A stretch of 64,000 bases of DNA from Oleiagrimonas soli (GCF_000761445.1 NZ_KN196470.1:2046861-2110860); one strand, 5' to 3'. Shown: positions 37,176-49,938, counted from the first letter of the stretch. A program made the numbers and translations. Notes: a model not told the origin generated them from the sequence alone.

Positions 37176-38024
37176 ATGCACCGATCTTCAGATTCCGACC
37201 CCGGACGCTCGCTCTCGCGGCGCGCTCTCGCCTTCGCAGCGTTGGCGACCGTGTTGCTCGCCGCCTGCAGCACGCCGCCTGAGCGGATGGCCAAGGCGGC
37301 GGCGCCGCGGGAGAATCCCGACATCCTGTGGCACTTCGTGCACGACCAGTGCACGCCCGCGGCCAGCCAGGGGCGCTACCCGCCCGCACCGTGCGTCGAG
37401 GTGACGTCGGCGCAGCATCCCGATCGCGGCTACGCCGTGTTCAAGGACCGCACCGGCGCGCATCAGTATCTGGTGCTTCCGCTGGCGCGCATCCCCGGCA
37501 TCGAGAGCCCGCTCCTGCTGCGCCCCGATGCGCCGAACTACCTGGCCGATGCCTGGACGGCGCGCATGTACACCGAAGCAGCCCTGCACCGAACCGTGCC
37601 GCGCGAAGACATCGCGCTGGTCGTCAATTCCGCCCACGGCCGCTCGCAGAACCAGTTGCACATCCATGTGGACTGCGTGAAGCCCACCGTGCGCGCAGCG
37701 TTACGGCAGGCCCTGCCGCAACTGACCACGCGCTGGACGACGCTGCCGATGCGCCTGCCCGATGCGCAGGGCGACCGCTACATCGCTCGCTGGGTCGGTG
37801 GCGCGCAGCTCTCCATCAATCCGTTCAAGTCGCTGGCACAGTTCCTGCGCGATCCCGCACAGATGCAGTGGCACAGTCTCGTCGTCGTCGGCGCGCAGCG
37901 CGCCGACGGGCAACCGGGCTTCGTGCTGCTCAGCACACGCGCCAACGCCGAGGGCAGCCACGGCAACAGCGACGATCTGCACGACCGCAGCTGCGCCGTT
38001 GCTTTCGAACCCGATCGCGGTTAG
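37176..38024 (+). CDS. cdh: CDP-diacylglycerol pyrophosphatase
   Basis: A 282-residue precursor. The N terminus carries a twin-Arg-like start (SRRALAFAALATVLLAAC) with lipobox LAAC, so it is probably a lipoprotein. The mature part follows the Cdh/HIT-like fold: ILWHFVHDQC, PAPCVEV and the His-rich block SQNQLHIHVDC characteristic of the family. It hydrolyses CDP-diacylglycerol to phosphatidate and CMP at the membrane. The ATG at 37176 was chosen because it opens the signal; the frame extends upstream without homology. It converges with an unrecognised exported protein. Confidence 0.85.
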   Translation: MHRSSDSDPGRSLSRRALAFAALATVLLAACSTPPERMAKAAAPRENPDILWHFVHDQCTPAASQGRYPPAPCVEVTSAQHPDRGYAVFKDRTGAHQYLVLPLARIPGIESPLLLRPDAPNYLADAWTARMYTEAALHRTVPREDIALVVNSAHGRSQNQLHIHVDCVKPTVRAALRQALPQLTTRWTTLPMRLPDAQGDRYIARWVGGAQLSINPFKSLAQFLRDPAQMQWHSLVVVGAQRADGQPGFVLLSTRANAEGSHGNSDDLHDRSCAVAFEPDRG

Positions 38025-38071
38025 CACACACTGGGGCGCTGCACGGAGAAGCCGTCTCGAAGGCCGGCGAA

Positions 38072-38109
38072 CGTCGTGCGGACCAATGTGAACATCCGTC
38101 CGCACGACG
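38072..38109. terminator. 12-bp stem between convergent genes, probable bidirectional terminator
   Basis: CGTCGTGCGGAC (38072-38083) and its exact complement (38098-38109) enclose a 14-nt loop. It lies between the ends of two convergent genes; there is no long T tract on either side. Confidence 0.5.
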
Positions 38110-38176
38110 GGTTCTTGCAGACGTCAACTTGAACCTCCTCGTGTTCGTGCGCATGCGACGCCATCCGCGGGTTTGC

Positions 38177-39046
38177 TCAATGTTCCAACGCGCATCCATG
38201 CAACGCACAGTCCTGCGGCACCTCGCCACCGAGCGGCACCTGCGCGGAACGCAGCGCTGTCGAACGAAGACGCGTGGCGAGATAGACCATATGGCTACCA
38301 TCAGCCTGTTCCTGCACCACGCGCATCCATTCACCATTGGGCATCACATGCACCGTCGTGACGCCCACGACCCGCCCGTCATGCCGGGTCGTCATCCGCA
38401 TCCGGTGCGGTGCCAATTTCTGCACGCTGACCGTGCTGATCAGATGTGATCCGGCGTAGGGCGTTTCCCGGCCATCCATCGATGCCACGAATGCGTGTCC
38501 GCGCGGATCGGTCATCTGCAGGCGGTTGCCGCTGACGTGATAGGTAAAAGTTCGACCGCTGTCCGACAGCTCCGTATAAGTCGCATCTTTCCACGATCCC
38601 GAAGTCGCGTGCGTGGCATCCGATGGAAGTCCGTCGCGACGATGATGGAACGTGCTTACGACGGGCTTCTCGCCGGAGAGGTCCGTACGCGTCACGCGGG
38701 TCAACCCGGCATCGCCCGTCAGTTCACGCACTGTACTGGCCATCTCGATGCCGTTTCTGCGCTCGGTGATCTGCACCTTGCCCGTGTTGACCACGATCAC
38801 CGCGACCTCATCGCCGCCTGAGGCGGTCGGTACTGGATAGAACGCGCCATCCGCGGGAATCCGGTACTGCGGTCTGCAGCTGAGGCATGCGTAGATACCG
38901 TCCCTGATCTCGAACGCATGCGGATGGGTCGCCCGGATCGAACCCGGGTCCACTTTCCAGATGCCATGCAACGGACTGCCGTTTTCGGCGACCGCAGCCG
39001 CCGGCAACAGGAACGCGACCGCCAGAACCATGAGCTTGGTTTTCAT
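38177..39046 (-). CDS. Exported protein of unknown function
   Basis: A 289-residue precursor with a clear signal peptide (MKTKLMVLAVAFLLPAAAVA, cleavage near AVAE). The mature part begins GSPLHGIWKVDP, contains a CLSCRP dicysteine motif near residue 50 and many beta-strand-like stretches (VAVIVVNTGKVQITERRN; SLTYHVSGNRLQMTD-like FTYHVSGNRLQMTDP). A second Cys pair, CALHGC, lies at the C terminus. This could be a beta-sandwich or lipocalin-like envelope protein; I do not recognise the family. The ATG at 39046 has GGAG about 10 nt upstream. Confidence 0.7.
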   Translation of the reverse strand: MKTKLMVLAVAFLLPAAAVAENGSPLHGIWKVDPGSIRATHPHAFEIRDGIYACLSCRPQYRIPADGAFYPVPTASGGDEVAVIVVNTGKVQITERRNGIEMASTVRELTGDAGLTRVTRTDLSGEKPVVSTFHHRRDGLPSDATHATSGSWKDATYTELSDSGRTFTYHVSGNRLQMTDPRGHAFVASMDGRETPYAGSHLISTVSVQKLAPHRMRMTTRHDGRVVGVTTVHVMPNGEWMRVVQEQADGSHMVYLATRLRSTALRSAQVPLGGEVPQDCALHGCALEH

Positions 39047-39209
39047 GATGCACGTCTCCGTCAAGGAGGACCGCGCGATCACCCTGGATGGGCGATGTCA
39101 CCCTAGCGCCGGTTCGGCTGCCGGTCTACGGGACTTACGGCACATCACACGCGCGCCTCCCGCCGTGGATGCGGCGGGCGGCGCGCGCATCGAACGCACG
39201 CAACGGTGC

Positions 39210-39569
39210 CTACATTTCCAGCTTCTTCTCCACGTCCAGCACCTTGCGTCGCGCCAGCGCGAGGTTGGACTTGTTGCGGTCGAGCACGACGTAGATGAAC
39301 AGTCCGTCGTTCGAGGCGACCGGACGGATGATGTGGTACGCCTTGTGCAGCGAGATGAGGACGTCCTCGATCTCGTCGTCCAGTTTCAGCGCGTCCATGG
39401 TGCGCATCTTGGCCCGGATCACCTCGGTGTTGCCGGCCGCCGCCGCTTCCATGTCGATTCCCGAGCCAGCCTCACCCAGCAGCATGCCGCTGCTGTAATC
39501 CACCAGCGACACGGCCTGCGCGCCGTCGATGGACATCAGTTCCTGCAGCGCTTCGGACAGATTGGACAT
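39210..39569 (-). CDS. Roadblock/LC7-like protein, last gene of the GTPase operon
   Basis: A 119-residue protein. The pattern LSEALQELMSIDGAQAVSLV, DYSSGMLLGEA, a central helix and the closing strands HIIRPVASNDGLFIYVVLDR fit the alpha/beta Roadblock/LC7 (profilin-like) fold of MglB-type regulators of small GTPases. The ATG at 39569 has AAGGGGAA about 7 nt upstream; the longer frame runs back into the neighbour's coding region. It follows a second Roadblock gene by 55 bp. Role as GTPase partner or activator is inferred from the operon. Confidence 0.7.
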   Translation of the reverse strand: MSNLSEALQELMSIDGAQAVSLVDYSSGMLLGEAGSGIDMEAAAAGNTEVIRAKMRTMDALKLDDEIEDVLISLHKAYHIIRPVASNDGLFIYVVLDRNKSNLALARRKVLDVEKKLEM

Positions 39570-39624
39570 CTTCGTTCCCCTTCCCGGTTGGTTCATTCCC
39601 GACCACGGACGACCGTGGCCATCG

Positions 39625-40038
39625 TTAGGCCGCGGACAGCGTGGCGCTGATTTCCTTGGCACATTCGCGGGCGGCCCACAGGACCTTTCCCATCACGCTC
39701 TTCTGCGAGCAGGCGACCATCAACAACAGCGGTTCGCGCGGGGTGTCGATGGTCAGCATCAGCACCTTGCCGATGTCGGCATCCAGCATCAGCGTCTGGA
39801 GCCGGCCCATCGCCAGCTCGCGACCGATCGCCGATGCCAGCGCCAGCATGGAGCTGGTCATCGCGGCGAGCTTTTCCTCGCTGACCTGGGACACGCTGGC
39901 ATGTGCGATCGCGAAGCCGTCGACGCTGGCTACGACCGCCGAACGGATGCCGACGAGATCCTTGCCAAGCGCGTCCAGGTGGTGTTGAAGATCGGTGCGT
40001 TGCGTGCGCGTCGGCACATCCCTGGCCGTGGATTTCAT
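39625..40038 (-). CDS. Roadblock/LC7 domain protein
   Basis: A 137-residue protein with a clear Roadblock/LC7 pattern: LQHHLDALGKDLVGIRSAVV, then SVDGFAIAHAS, a long helix EEKLAAMTSSMLALASAIGR, and strands LLLMVACSQKSVMGKVLWAA. Its ATG overlaps the stop of the upstream GTPase gene by four bases (ATGA), a sign of coupled translation. In MglA/MglB systems a Roadblock dimer acts as GTPase-activating protein; the same role here is inference. Confidence 0.85.
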   Translation of the reverse strand: MKSTARDVPTRTQRTDLQHHLDALGKDLVGIRSAVVASVDGFAIAHASVSQVSEEKLAAMTSSMLALASAIGRELAMGRLQTLMLDADIGKVLMLTIDTPREPLLLMVACSQKSVMGKVLWAARECAKEISATLSAA

Positions 40039-40574
40039 GCATACCCCATCAGTTCGGCGGATTCGATTTCGCTCACCAGCACGTCCATCAGCATCAGCAC
40101 CTGCTCCTCGCTGCGCGCATCGACCGGAGCCAGCGGCACGCGGCCGGCGATCACGGCATCCGCGCGCGCCATGACGTCCTGCGGGTCGCCGTCGACCAGG
40201 TCGAGACGGCTCAGGCCGACCACGATCGGCATGTCGCCGGCCTCGCGGGCAACCCTGAGGTAACGCTCGACTTCGACATCCAGCGGTTCGCGGGTGGCAT
40301 CGACCATCAGCACCACACCCGCCGCGCCGCGCAGGAGCGTCGGCCAGACGAATTCAAAACGCGTTTGGCCGGGCGCGCCGTAGAGCCGCAGGCGGTCGCC
40401 GCCGGGCAACGCGATGTCGGCATAATCCAGCGCTACCGTCGTGGTCCGCTTGTCCGAATCCGGATCGGTGTTGGCCACGTCGGTATCGACGATGTTGCCC
40501 GCCGCCACGGCGCGCACCAGGGTGGACTTTCCCGCGCCCATCGAGCCGAGCACGACAATCTTGTATTCCTTCAC
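40035..40574 (-). CDS. Ras/MglA-like small GTPase
   Basis: A 179-residue single-domain P-loop GTPase. G1 is GSMGAGKST (10-18). A TTT (45-47) may serve in switch I. G3 is GAPGQTRF (66-73), close to the D-x-P-G-Q of MglA and Arf. G4 is degenerate (LSRLD instead of NKxD), and VDARS (151-155) sits where G5 is expected. It starts with GTG at 40574 after AAGGA, overlapping the upstream stop (GTGA) by four bases. Its genes for two Roadblock proteins follow immediately. Likely role: a polarity, motility or envelope-organising switch, inferred from MglA and Streptomyces conservon parallels. Confidence 0.82.
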   Translation of the reverse strand: MKEYKIVVLGSMGAGKSTLVRAVAAGNIVDTDVANTDPDSDKRTTTVALDYADIALPGGDRLRLYGAPGQTRFEFVWPTLLRGAAGVVLMVDATREPLDVEVERYLRVAREAGDMPIVVGLSRLDLVDGDPQDVMARADAVIAGRVPLAPVDARSEEQVLMLMDVLVSEIESAELMGYA

Positions 40575-41386
40575 GAAGCGTTCCTTTGCATGTCGCGAAC
40601 GCTGCGCCACCAGTCCACCAGTCGTGAACCGCTCTGCCGCCAGCCGGTCTTCACGTTCGGCTCGACCGGTACGCCGGGCTGCAGTTCCGCGCATCCCGTG
40701 CAGTACGCCGCGCGCGCGAACGCCATGGTCTGCTCGACATCGATATCCAGCAACTCCACGCACTCGCGCGCGCTGCTGGGACGCCGCAACATCAGCGAAC
40801 ACAAACGGAAGTGGTCATGCCGATGCGCGAGCAGGTGGAAACCCGGCCAGCGCAGCAGCCGCACCACCGTGTTTTCGTCGATGGCGGAATCGCGCTGCTC
40901 TTCATCCAGATCCAGCGCCGCATCCCAGATCATGCTGGTCAGCGCCTGGCCGCGCGCTCCATCGGGCTTCGCGAAGACCTTGCCGGTCGGATCGTCCAGC
41001 AACCGCACGCCGGCGCTCATGGCCAGAAGTCGACGTCCGAGCATGCGGTCGTCCAGCGATTCGCCGCCGCGATAGAACACGCGTTGCGTGACGAAATCGA
41101 CGTGAAAACGCTCGGTTGCCCCGTCCAAAATCAAGGCTCGTCCAGTACCGCGGACGCTGCCTTTGCGCAAGGCATCGAGCACACGGGCGAGCCCTTCCGC
41201 CGCCGCTTCGTCTGGGGGACGAGCATCCGATGCGACGACGGAAGAGAGGTCCGATGAAGAGGATGCCATCGCATGCATGACGGGCCGCTGGCCCCAGGTT
41301 CGCTCGGAGCGGACGTGTCCGTAACCGCGTGTCGCGTCCTGCGGCTGCCGTTCGGCCATGACATGTTCCAGAAGTTCGTTCTCCAC
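40571..41386 (-). CDS. Unrecognised protein, first gene of the GTPase-Roadblock operon
   Basis: A 271-residue soluble protein with no recognised family. The N-terminal 60 residues are polar and probably disordered (SSSSDLSSVV). Residues about 65-160 mix strands and helices (GTGRALILDGATERFHVDFV). Residues about 180-245 look like a winged-helix-type segment (LLRWPGFHLLAHRHDHFRLC, then LMLRRPSSARECVELLDID), ending with CTGC. The GTG at 41386 with GAGGGG 7 nt upstream is the best start; an ATG further up exists. Four-base coupling to the GTPase gene suggests it is the switch's partner, perhaps an effector or localiser. Confidence 0.65.
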   Translation of the reverse strand: MENELLEHVMAERQPQDATRGYGHVRSERTWGQRPVMHAMASSSSDLSSVVASDARPPDEAAAEGLARVLDALRKGSVRGTGRALILDGATERFHVDFVTQRVFYRGGESLDDRMLGRRLLAMSAGVRLLDDPTGKVFAKPDGARGQALTSMIWDAALDLDEEQRDSAIDENTVVRLLRWPGFHLLAHRHDHFRLCSLMLRRPSSARECVELLDIDVEQTMAFARAAYCTGCAELQPGVPVEPNVKTGWRQSGSRLVDWWRSVRDMQRNAS

Positions 41387-41706
41387 TGCGCACCCCCTCA
41401 TCATCCTGATTTCTGCACAGGCCATGCGTGGCATGGCGTTCGTCGAACGTTCCTGCGATTTCAGTTAGCCCTCCGCGCGCAATTCGTTTTGTGACGAGAC
41501 ACACATTCCATGCCTAATTGCCGGGAAAGTGCATGATTGGAAGCACGGAAAATACGTGCATATTCACGAGCTTCCGCGCATTTCCGACCCGTGCGCGAAC
41601 GCTCCATGGTGAGGTCCGGCCAGATCGTGCGCGCCGCGTACGCCTCGCGCATCCTTGCAGCCACCGCGGCCGTACCTGTCCCGGTACATCACATGGAACC
41701 CGAACG

Positions 41707-43248
41707 ATGCGGAATCTGATCGTGATCCTGGGCGATCAACTCGACATGCACTCCGCCGCATGGGCGGACATCGATCCCGCCGACGATGCGGTGTGGATGG
41801 CCGAATGCGCGAGCGAAGCCACCCATGTCTGGAGCCACAAGGCGCGCATCGCGCTGTTTCTCGCCGCCATGCGGCACTTTCGCGACGCCCTGCGCGAACG
41901 CGGTCTGACGGTGCACTACCGCGAGCTCGATGCCGCAGACGACGACGGACTCGTTGCCTGTCTGGAACGCGATCTGGAACGGCTCAAGCCGCGCAAGCTG
42001 ATCGTGGTCGAACCGGGCGAATGGCGCCTGCGCAGCGACTTCCTGCACCTGCAAGCACGGCTCGAAGGACGCATCGAGGTACGCCTGCGCGAAGACACGC
42101 ACTTCATGTGCTCGCACGACGCCTTCGACACCTGGATGCGTGGCCGTCGCCAGCCGCGCATGGAGCACTTCTACCGTCGCCTGCGCCGCGAGTACGACCT
42201 GCTGATGGACGGCGATGCGCCGCGCGGCGGACGCTGGAACTTCGACCACGACAACCGCGCCGCCTTCGGGCGCGACGGCCCGCCGGCCGATCTTCCGCCG
42301 CACCGCAGCTTCGCGCCCGATACCTGCACGCGTGACGTGCTCACGCTCGTGGCGGAGCGCTTCGCGGACCATCCCGGCCGTCTGGACCACTTCGACTGGC
42401 CGGTCACGCGCGCGCAGGCACTGGAGGCTTTGGAAGATTTCATCGCCCACCGCCTACCCCGCTTCGGTCGCTGGCAAGACGCGATGTGGGACGAACTGCC
42501 GCCGCATCGTGCGGCGCTGTATCACGCGCGACTGTCGGCGGCGCTGAACCTGAAACTGCTCGACCCGCGCGAAGTATGTCGGGCTGCGTGCGACGCGCTC
42601 GATCGCGGTGACGCTCCGCTGGAGGCCGTCGAGGGTTTCGTGCGCCAGATTCTCGGCTGGCGCGAATACGTGCGCGGTCTGTACTGGCATCGCATGCCTG
42701 CGCACGCCGAGGACAACGCGCTGGACGCGCAGGCCGAGCTGCCGGCGTTCTACTGGACCGGCGACACCGACATGAACTGCCTGCGCGGCTGTCTGCGCGA
42801 CACGCTCGACACCGGCTACGCGCATCACATCCAGCGCCTGATGGTCACCGGGCTGTATGCGCTGCTGCTGGGCGTCGAACCGCGCCAGGTGCATGCCTGG
42901 TATCTGGCGATCTATGTCGATGCCGTGGAGTGGGTGGAGCTGCCCAACGTGATCGGCATGTCGCAATGGGCCGACGGCGGGATCATGGCGTCCAAGCCCT
43001 ACATCGCCAGCGGCAAGTACATCGAACGCATGAGCAACTACTGCGCATCCTGCCGCTTCCGTCCCGGCGACACCACCGGACCGCGCGCATGTCCGTTCAC
43101 CGTGCTGTACTGGGACTTTCTCGATCGTCATCGCGAACGCTTCGCCGATCACCCGCGCCTGAAACTGCAGGTCCGGAATCTCGATCGGCGCGATGCGCAG
43201 GAGCTGCAGCAGATTCGCCGTCAGGCAAGGAAGCTGCGGGACGCGTAG
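41707..43248 (+). CDS. FeS-type bacterial cryptochrome/photolyase (PhrB/CryPro class)
   Basis: A 513-residue flavoprotein of the deoxyribodipyrimidine-photolyase-related class. It starts MRNLIVILGDQLD, typical of FeS-BCPs. Four cysteines expected to bind a [4Fe-4S] cluster are C358, C446, C449 and C462 (NCLRG; YCASCRF; RACPF), at the spacing I recall for Agrobacterium PhrB. FYWTGDTDMNCLRGC and VELPNVIGMSQWADGG are other class blocks. Members repair (6-4) photoproducts in light. The ATG at 41707 fits the family start; the frame extends upstream without homology. It is divergent from the GTPase operon. Confidence 0.92.
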   Translation: MRNLIVILGDQLDMHSAAWADIDPADDAVWMAECASEATHVWSHKARIALFLAAMRHFRDALRERGLTVHYRELDAADDDGLVACLERDLERLKPRKLIVVEPGEWRLRSDFLHLQARLEGRIEVRLREDTHFMCSHDAFDTWMRGRRQPRMEHFYRRLRREYDLLMDGDAPRGGRWNFDHDNRAAFGRDGPPADLPPHRSFAPDTCTRDVLTLVAERFADHPGRLDHFDWPVTRAQALEALEDFIAHRLPRFGRWQDAMWDELPPHRAALYHARLSAALNLKLLDPREVCRAACDALDRGDAPLEAVEGFVRQILGWREYVRGLYWHRMPAHAEDNALDAQAELPAFYWTGDTDMNCLRGCLRDTLDTGYAHHIQRLMVTGLYALLLGVEPRQVHAWYLAIYVDAVEWVELPNVIGMSQWADGGIMASKPYIASGKYIERMSNYCASCRFRPGDTTGPRACPFTVLYWDFLDRHRERFADHPRLKLQVRNLDRRDAQELQQIRRQARKLRDA

Positions 43249-43418
43249 GTCCATGAAGCGATGATCGGATGCCGCACCGGCATGTGCGACGACGCGGTTC
43301 GAGATCGCGCATCGCCCAGGCAAGGTCCTGCGACGGCAGGGACCCGACGGCGACTCAGCAACGATGCAGTCCGCGCATGAAATAATCGGCTATTCCACCA
43401 CGCTTCGAGGAGGCTCTC

Positions 43419-44309
43419 ATGCACGTAGGATTCATCGGCTTGGGTTCCATGGGCCAGGGCATGGCCGCCAACCTGCTCGCGGCCGGGCACGACGTCACCG
43501 TGTGGAACCGTTCGCCCGAACCCGTGAAAGCCTTGCAGGCCCAGGGCGCCCGCGCTGCCGAAACGCCCGCGGAGGCGGCGTCCGAGGGAGTGGTGCTGAG
43601 CATGCTGGCCGACGACGCGGCCGTGCGCGCGGTGATCCTGGACGGCGGCGTACTCGACGCCCTGCCTAAGAACGGCATCCACGCGAACCACGCCACCATT
43701 TCCGTGCGCCTGGCGCGCGAACTGACCGAACGGCATGCCAAGCGCAAGCTGCATTACATCGCCGCGCCGGTGTTCGGACGCCCGGACATGGCCGCCGCCG
43801 GCAAGCTCAACGTGGTCTGCGCCGGGCACGCGGCCAGCCTGGAGCGCCTGCAACCGCTGTTCGACGCCGTCGGTCAGCGCACCTGGCCGCTGGGCGACGA
43901 CCCGGTGCGCGCCAGCGTCGCCAAGATCGCCGGCAACTTCATGCTGGCCTCGGCCATCGAGAGCATGGCCGAAGCTTCCGCACTGACCCGCGCGCACGGC
44001 GTATCCGCGAGCGATTTTCTGGAGATCATGACCCAGACCCTGTTCGCGGCGCCGGCCTATCAGGGCTACGGCAAGCTGATCGCCGAATCGCGCTACGAAC
44101 CGGCCGGCTTCCCGGTCCGCCTGGGCTTCAAGGATGTCGGACTGGCGCTGCAGGCCGGCGACGATGCACGCGTGCCGCTGCCCTTCGCCGGCGTGGCGCG
44201 CGAGGCGCTGCTCGAAGCCCTGGCCGGCGGCGACGGCGAGCGCGACTGGGCGTCGCTGGCCACCATCGCGGCACGACGCGCGCACCTGGACGAGCGCGAC
44301 GCGGACTGA
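43419..44309 (+). CDS. 3-hydroxyisobutyrate-dehydrogenase-like NAD(P) oxidoreductase
   Basis: A 296-residue beta-hydroxyacid dehydrogenase. The N-terminal dinucleotide motif is VGFIGLGSMGQGMAANLLAA (residues 3-22), followed by VWNRSPE, which hints at NADP preference. The substrate region ISVRLARELTERHAKR and catalytic Lys in KIAGNFMLAS are present. Members reduce or oxidise short 3-hydroxyacids, or detoxify succinic semialdehyde (GLYR-like). The exact substrate is open. The ATG has a strong GAGGAGG SD. It converges with a small membrane protein gene. Confidence 0.88.
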   Translation: MHVGFIGLGSMGQGMAANLLAAGHDVTVWNRSPEPVKALQAQGARAAETPAEAASEGVVLSMLADDAAVRAVILDGGVLDALPKNGIHANHATISVRLARELTERHAKRKLHYIAAPVFGRPDMAAAGKLNVVCAGHAASLERLQPLFDAVGQRTWPLGDDPVRASVAKIAGNFMLASAIESMAEASALTRAHGVSASDFLEIMTQTLFAAPAYQGYGKLIAESRYEPAGFPVRLGFKDVGLALQAGDDARVPLPFAGVAREALLEALAGGDGERDWASLATIAARRAHLDERDAD

Positions 44310-44328
44310 CCGCGCCGCATGCAGCGCA

Positions 44329-44877
44329 TCAGACGGGCGGCGTCGCCGCACCGTCGCGCGCAGCGCGCAGGAAACGCCGGTGATGCATCAGCAAACCGGC
44401 GTAGTAGACGATGTAGTAACCGACCAGCAGGCCGAAGACCAGCAAGGTCAGCGGCGTCGAGGCATGCTGGATCGGCGTCACGCCCGCGGCGCGCGCGCTG
44501 TCCTCGATCTGTGGCCACACCACGATGAAACGCCAGGCCAATCGTCCCAGCAGCAGCGCAGTCAGCAAGGCGCCGATCCAGCGGTTGGGGATATAGCAAT
44601 CGCCCAACTTCGGGTCAACGGTCCAGGTGGTCAGACGCAACCCGACGAACCCGACCAGCGCGCCGAGACCGATGCCGCCGGCCAGACCTTCCAGCAGTCG
44701 CGGGTCGTGCAGCCCGCTGAGGCCGAGCGAGACAGCCAGCACGGCGAGTATCGCGATGCGCGCGATCATGCGCTTGCGGCGGACCGGCTGACGCCCGAAC
44801 TGCCGGCTGATGCGGCGTCCTATCAGCAGCGCCACGATGGGCACCGCAATCGCATAGGTCATCCAGTGAGCAGACAC
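44329..44877 (-). CDS. Membrane protein, DUF1453/CcdC-like
   Basis: A 182-residue protein with five to six predicted membrane spans (AIAVPIVALLIG; IAILAVLAVSLGLSGL; GLGALVGFVGLRL; WIGALLTALLLGRLAWRFIV; LVFGLLVGYYIVYYAGLLM). The RRISRQFGRQPVRRKRMIAR loop after helix 1 resembles DUF1453-type proteins. The GTG at 44877 has AGGGGG 8 nt upstream; an ATG at 44862 is the alternative. The function is unknown. It follows the VOC-cupin gene on the same strand. Confidence 0.65.
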   Translation of the reverse strand: MSAHWMTYAIAVPIVALLIGRRISRQFGRQPVRRKRMIARIAILAVLAVSLGLSGLHDPRLLEGLAGGIGLGALVGFVGLRLTTWTVDPKLGDCYIPNRWIGALLTALLLGRLAWRFIVVWPQIEDSARAAGVTPIQHASTPLTLLVFGLLVGYYIVYYAGLLMHHRRFLRAARDGAATPPV

Positions 44878-44980
44878 CGATACATCCCCCTGACAGATCG
44901 AAGAGCAGCCTAGCCGAACCCGCAGCCAGCGGCGACTGCCGGAAGGCATGTCCGTCGCACGCTCGCGTCGCGCCGGACCG

Positions 44981-45985
44981 TCATGACGCCAACGCCCGCG
45001 GCGACAGACAAACATCCAGCCATTCGGCGTCCGTGTCGAGCGCCTCGAACGTGTCGGCTTGCGCGAGCACACGCAGGCATGCCTCGTCGGTCCGCAGCTC
45101 CTGCATGCCGCCGTCCGCGCCGTGGATACCCAGCCGCCCGCGCAGCACGAACACGAACCGCGCGCCACCCTCCGGCATCGCGGTCGGTGCGCGGCACGCC
45201 GAACCGGAGCTGGCACGCAGGATGCGCACGTCGGCCACGCCGTCGGTAGCCTGGGCGATACCCGTATCGCGATGCATGCAATGCGACGCTGAGGGCGACG
45301 CGATTCGCCACGGCGCATCGGCCGCCACGGCACGTACGAAGCGCTGCCCGTCGAACAGACGCTGCGGACGCCGTTGCGGGGTCGGCAGCGTCAAGGCGTG
45401 ATCGCGCCAGGTTTCGTGCTCCGCCGGGCAACCGACCTCGACCACTTCCAGACCCGGCGAAGCTTCCAGCACGCGATGCCGGATGGTCGGCGGCTGCAGC
45501 ACGCAATCGCCTTCCTGCATCACGAACGGCGGCCCCTGATCCTCGTAGACCACCCGCACCCAGCCGCGGCGACAGAAGATCATCTGGAAGCCGACCCGGT
45601 GGTAATGCACGTAGTCGGGCACCGGCCCGCCCTGCGGAATGCGGATGTGCGAGGCGATGATGCGCCCCTCCCAGCGACCCGGAATCAGATCGCGGTACTG
45701 CATCCCCGCGCGTCCGACGACCCAGTCTGTCGCGGCGACGACATCGCGGTTCGCCGACATGCTCGCCGCCTCGCGCCCGGTATCGCCGGGATGCGCCACG
45801 GCCGCGACGCGCCGCAGAACCAGCGTGAGACCGTATCCGGACAATGCCGCCATGCGCGGCGCATCGGCCGGCATGATCATGTCCAGCCGGAAATCCAGCT
45901 CCTCCGTGTAGAACGCCAGCGCGGCATCCAGATCGGCACAGCCAAGGACGATCCGAAGCGAAGATGCCGGTCGCGGAGCCGTCAT
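44981..45985 (-). CDS. VOC (glyoxalase) - cupin fusion protein
   Basis: A 334-residue protein. Residues 1-60 form half of a VOC/glyoxalase fold (LRIVLGCADLDAALAFYTEE). Residues about 85-200 are a cupin with DYVHYHRVGFQMIFCRRGWV and GDCVLQPPTIRHRVLEASPG, metal-site-like His residues in the usual places. A second cupin-like stretch (ARFVFVLRGRLGIHG) lies at about 275-320. A dioxygenase-like or sensing role is possible; the substrate is unknown. It begins 6 bp past the ligA stop, so it is probably co-transcribed and coupled. Fusion of a half-VOC to a bicupin is unusual. Confidence 0.75.
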   Translation of the reverse strand: MTAPRPASSLRIVLGCADLDAALAFYTEELDFRLDMIMPADAPRMAALSGYGLTLVLRRVAAVAHPGDTGREAASMSANRDVVAATDWVVGRAGMQYRDLIPGRWEGRIIASHIRIPQGGPVPDYVHYHRVGFQMIFCRRGWVRVVYEDQGPPFVMQEGDCVLQPPTIRHRVLEASPGLEVVEVGCPAEHETWRDHALTLPTPQRRPQRLFDGQRFVRAVAADAPWRIASPSASHCMHRDTGIAQATDGVADVRILRASSGSACRAPTAMPEGGARFVFVLRGRLGIHGADGGMQELRTDEACLRVLAQADTFEALDTDAEWLDVCLSPRALAS

Positions 45986-45991
45986 GGCGCG

Positions 45992-49938
<3,947 letters not shown>

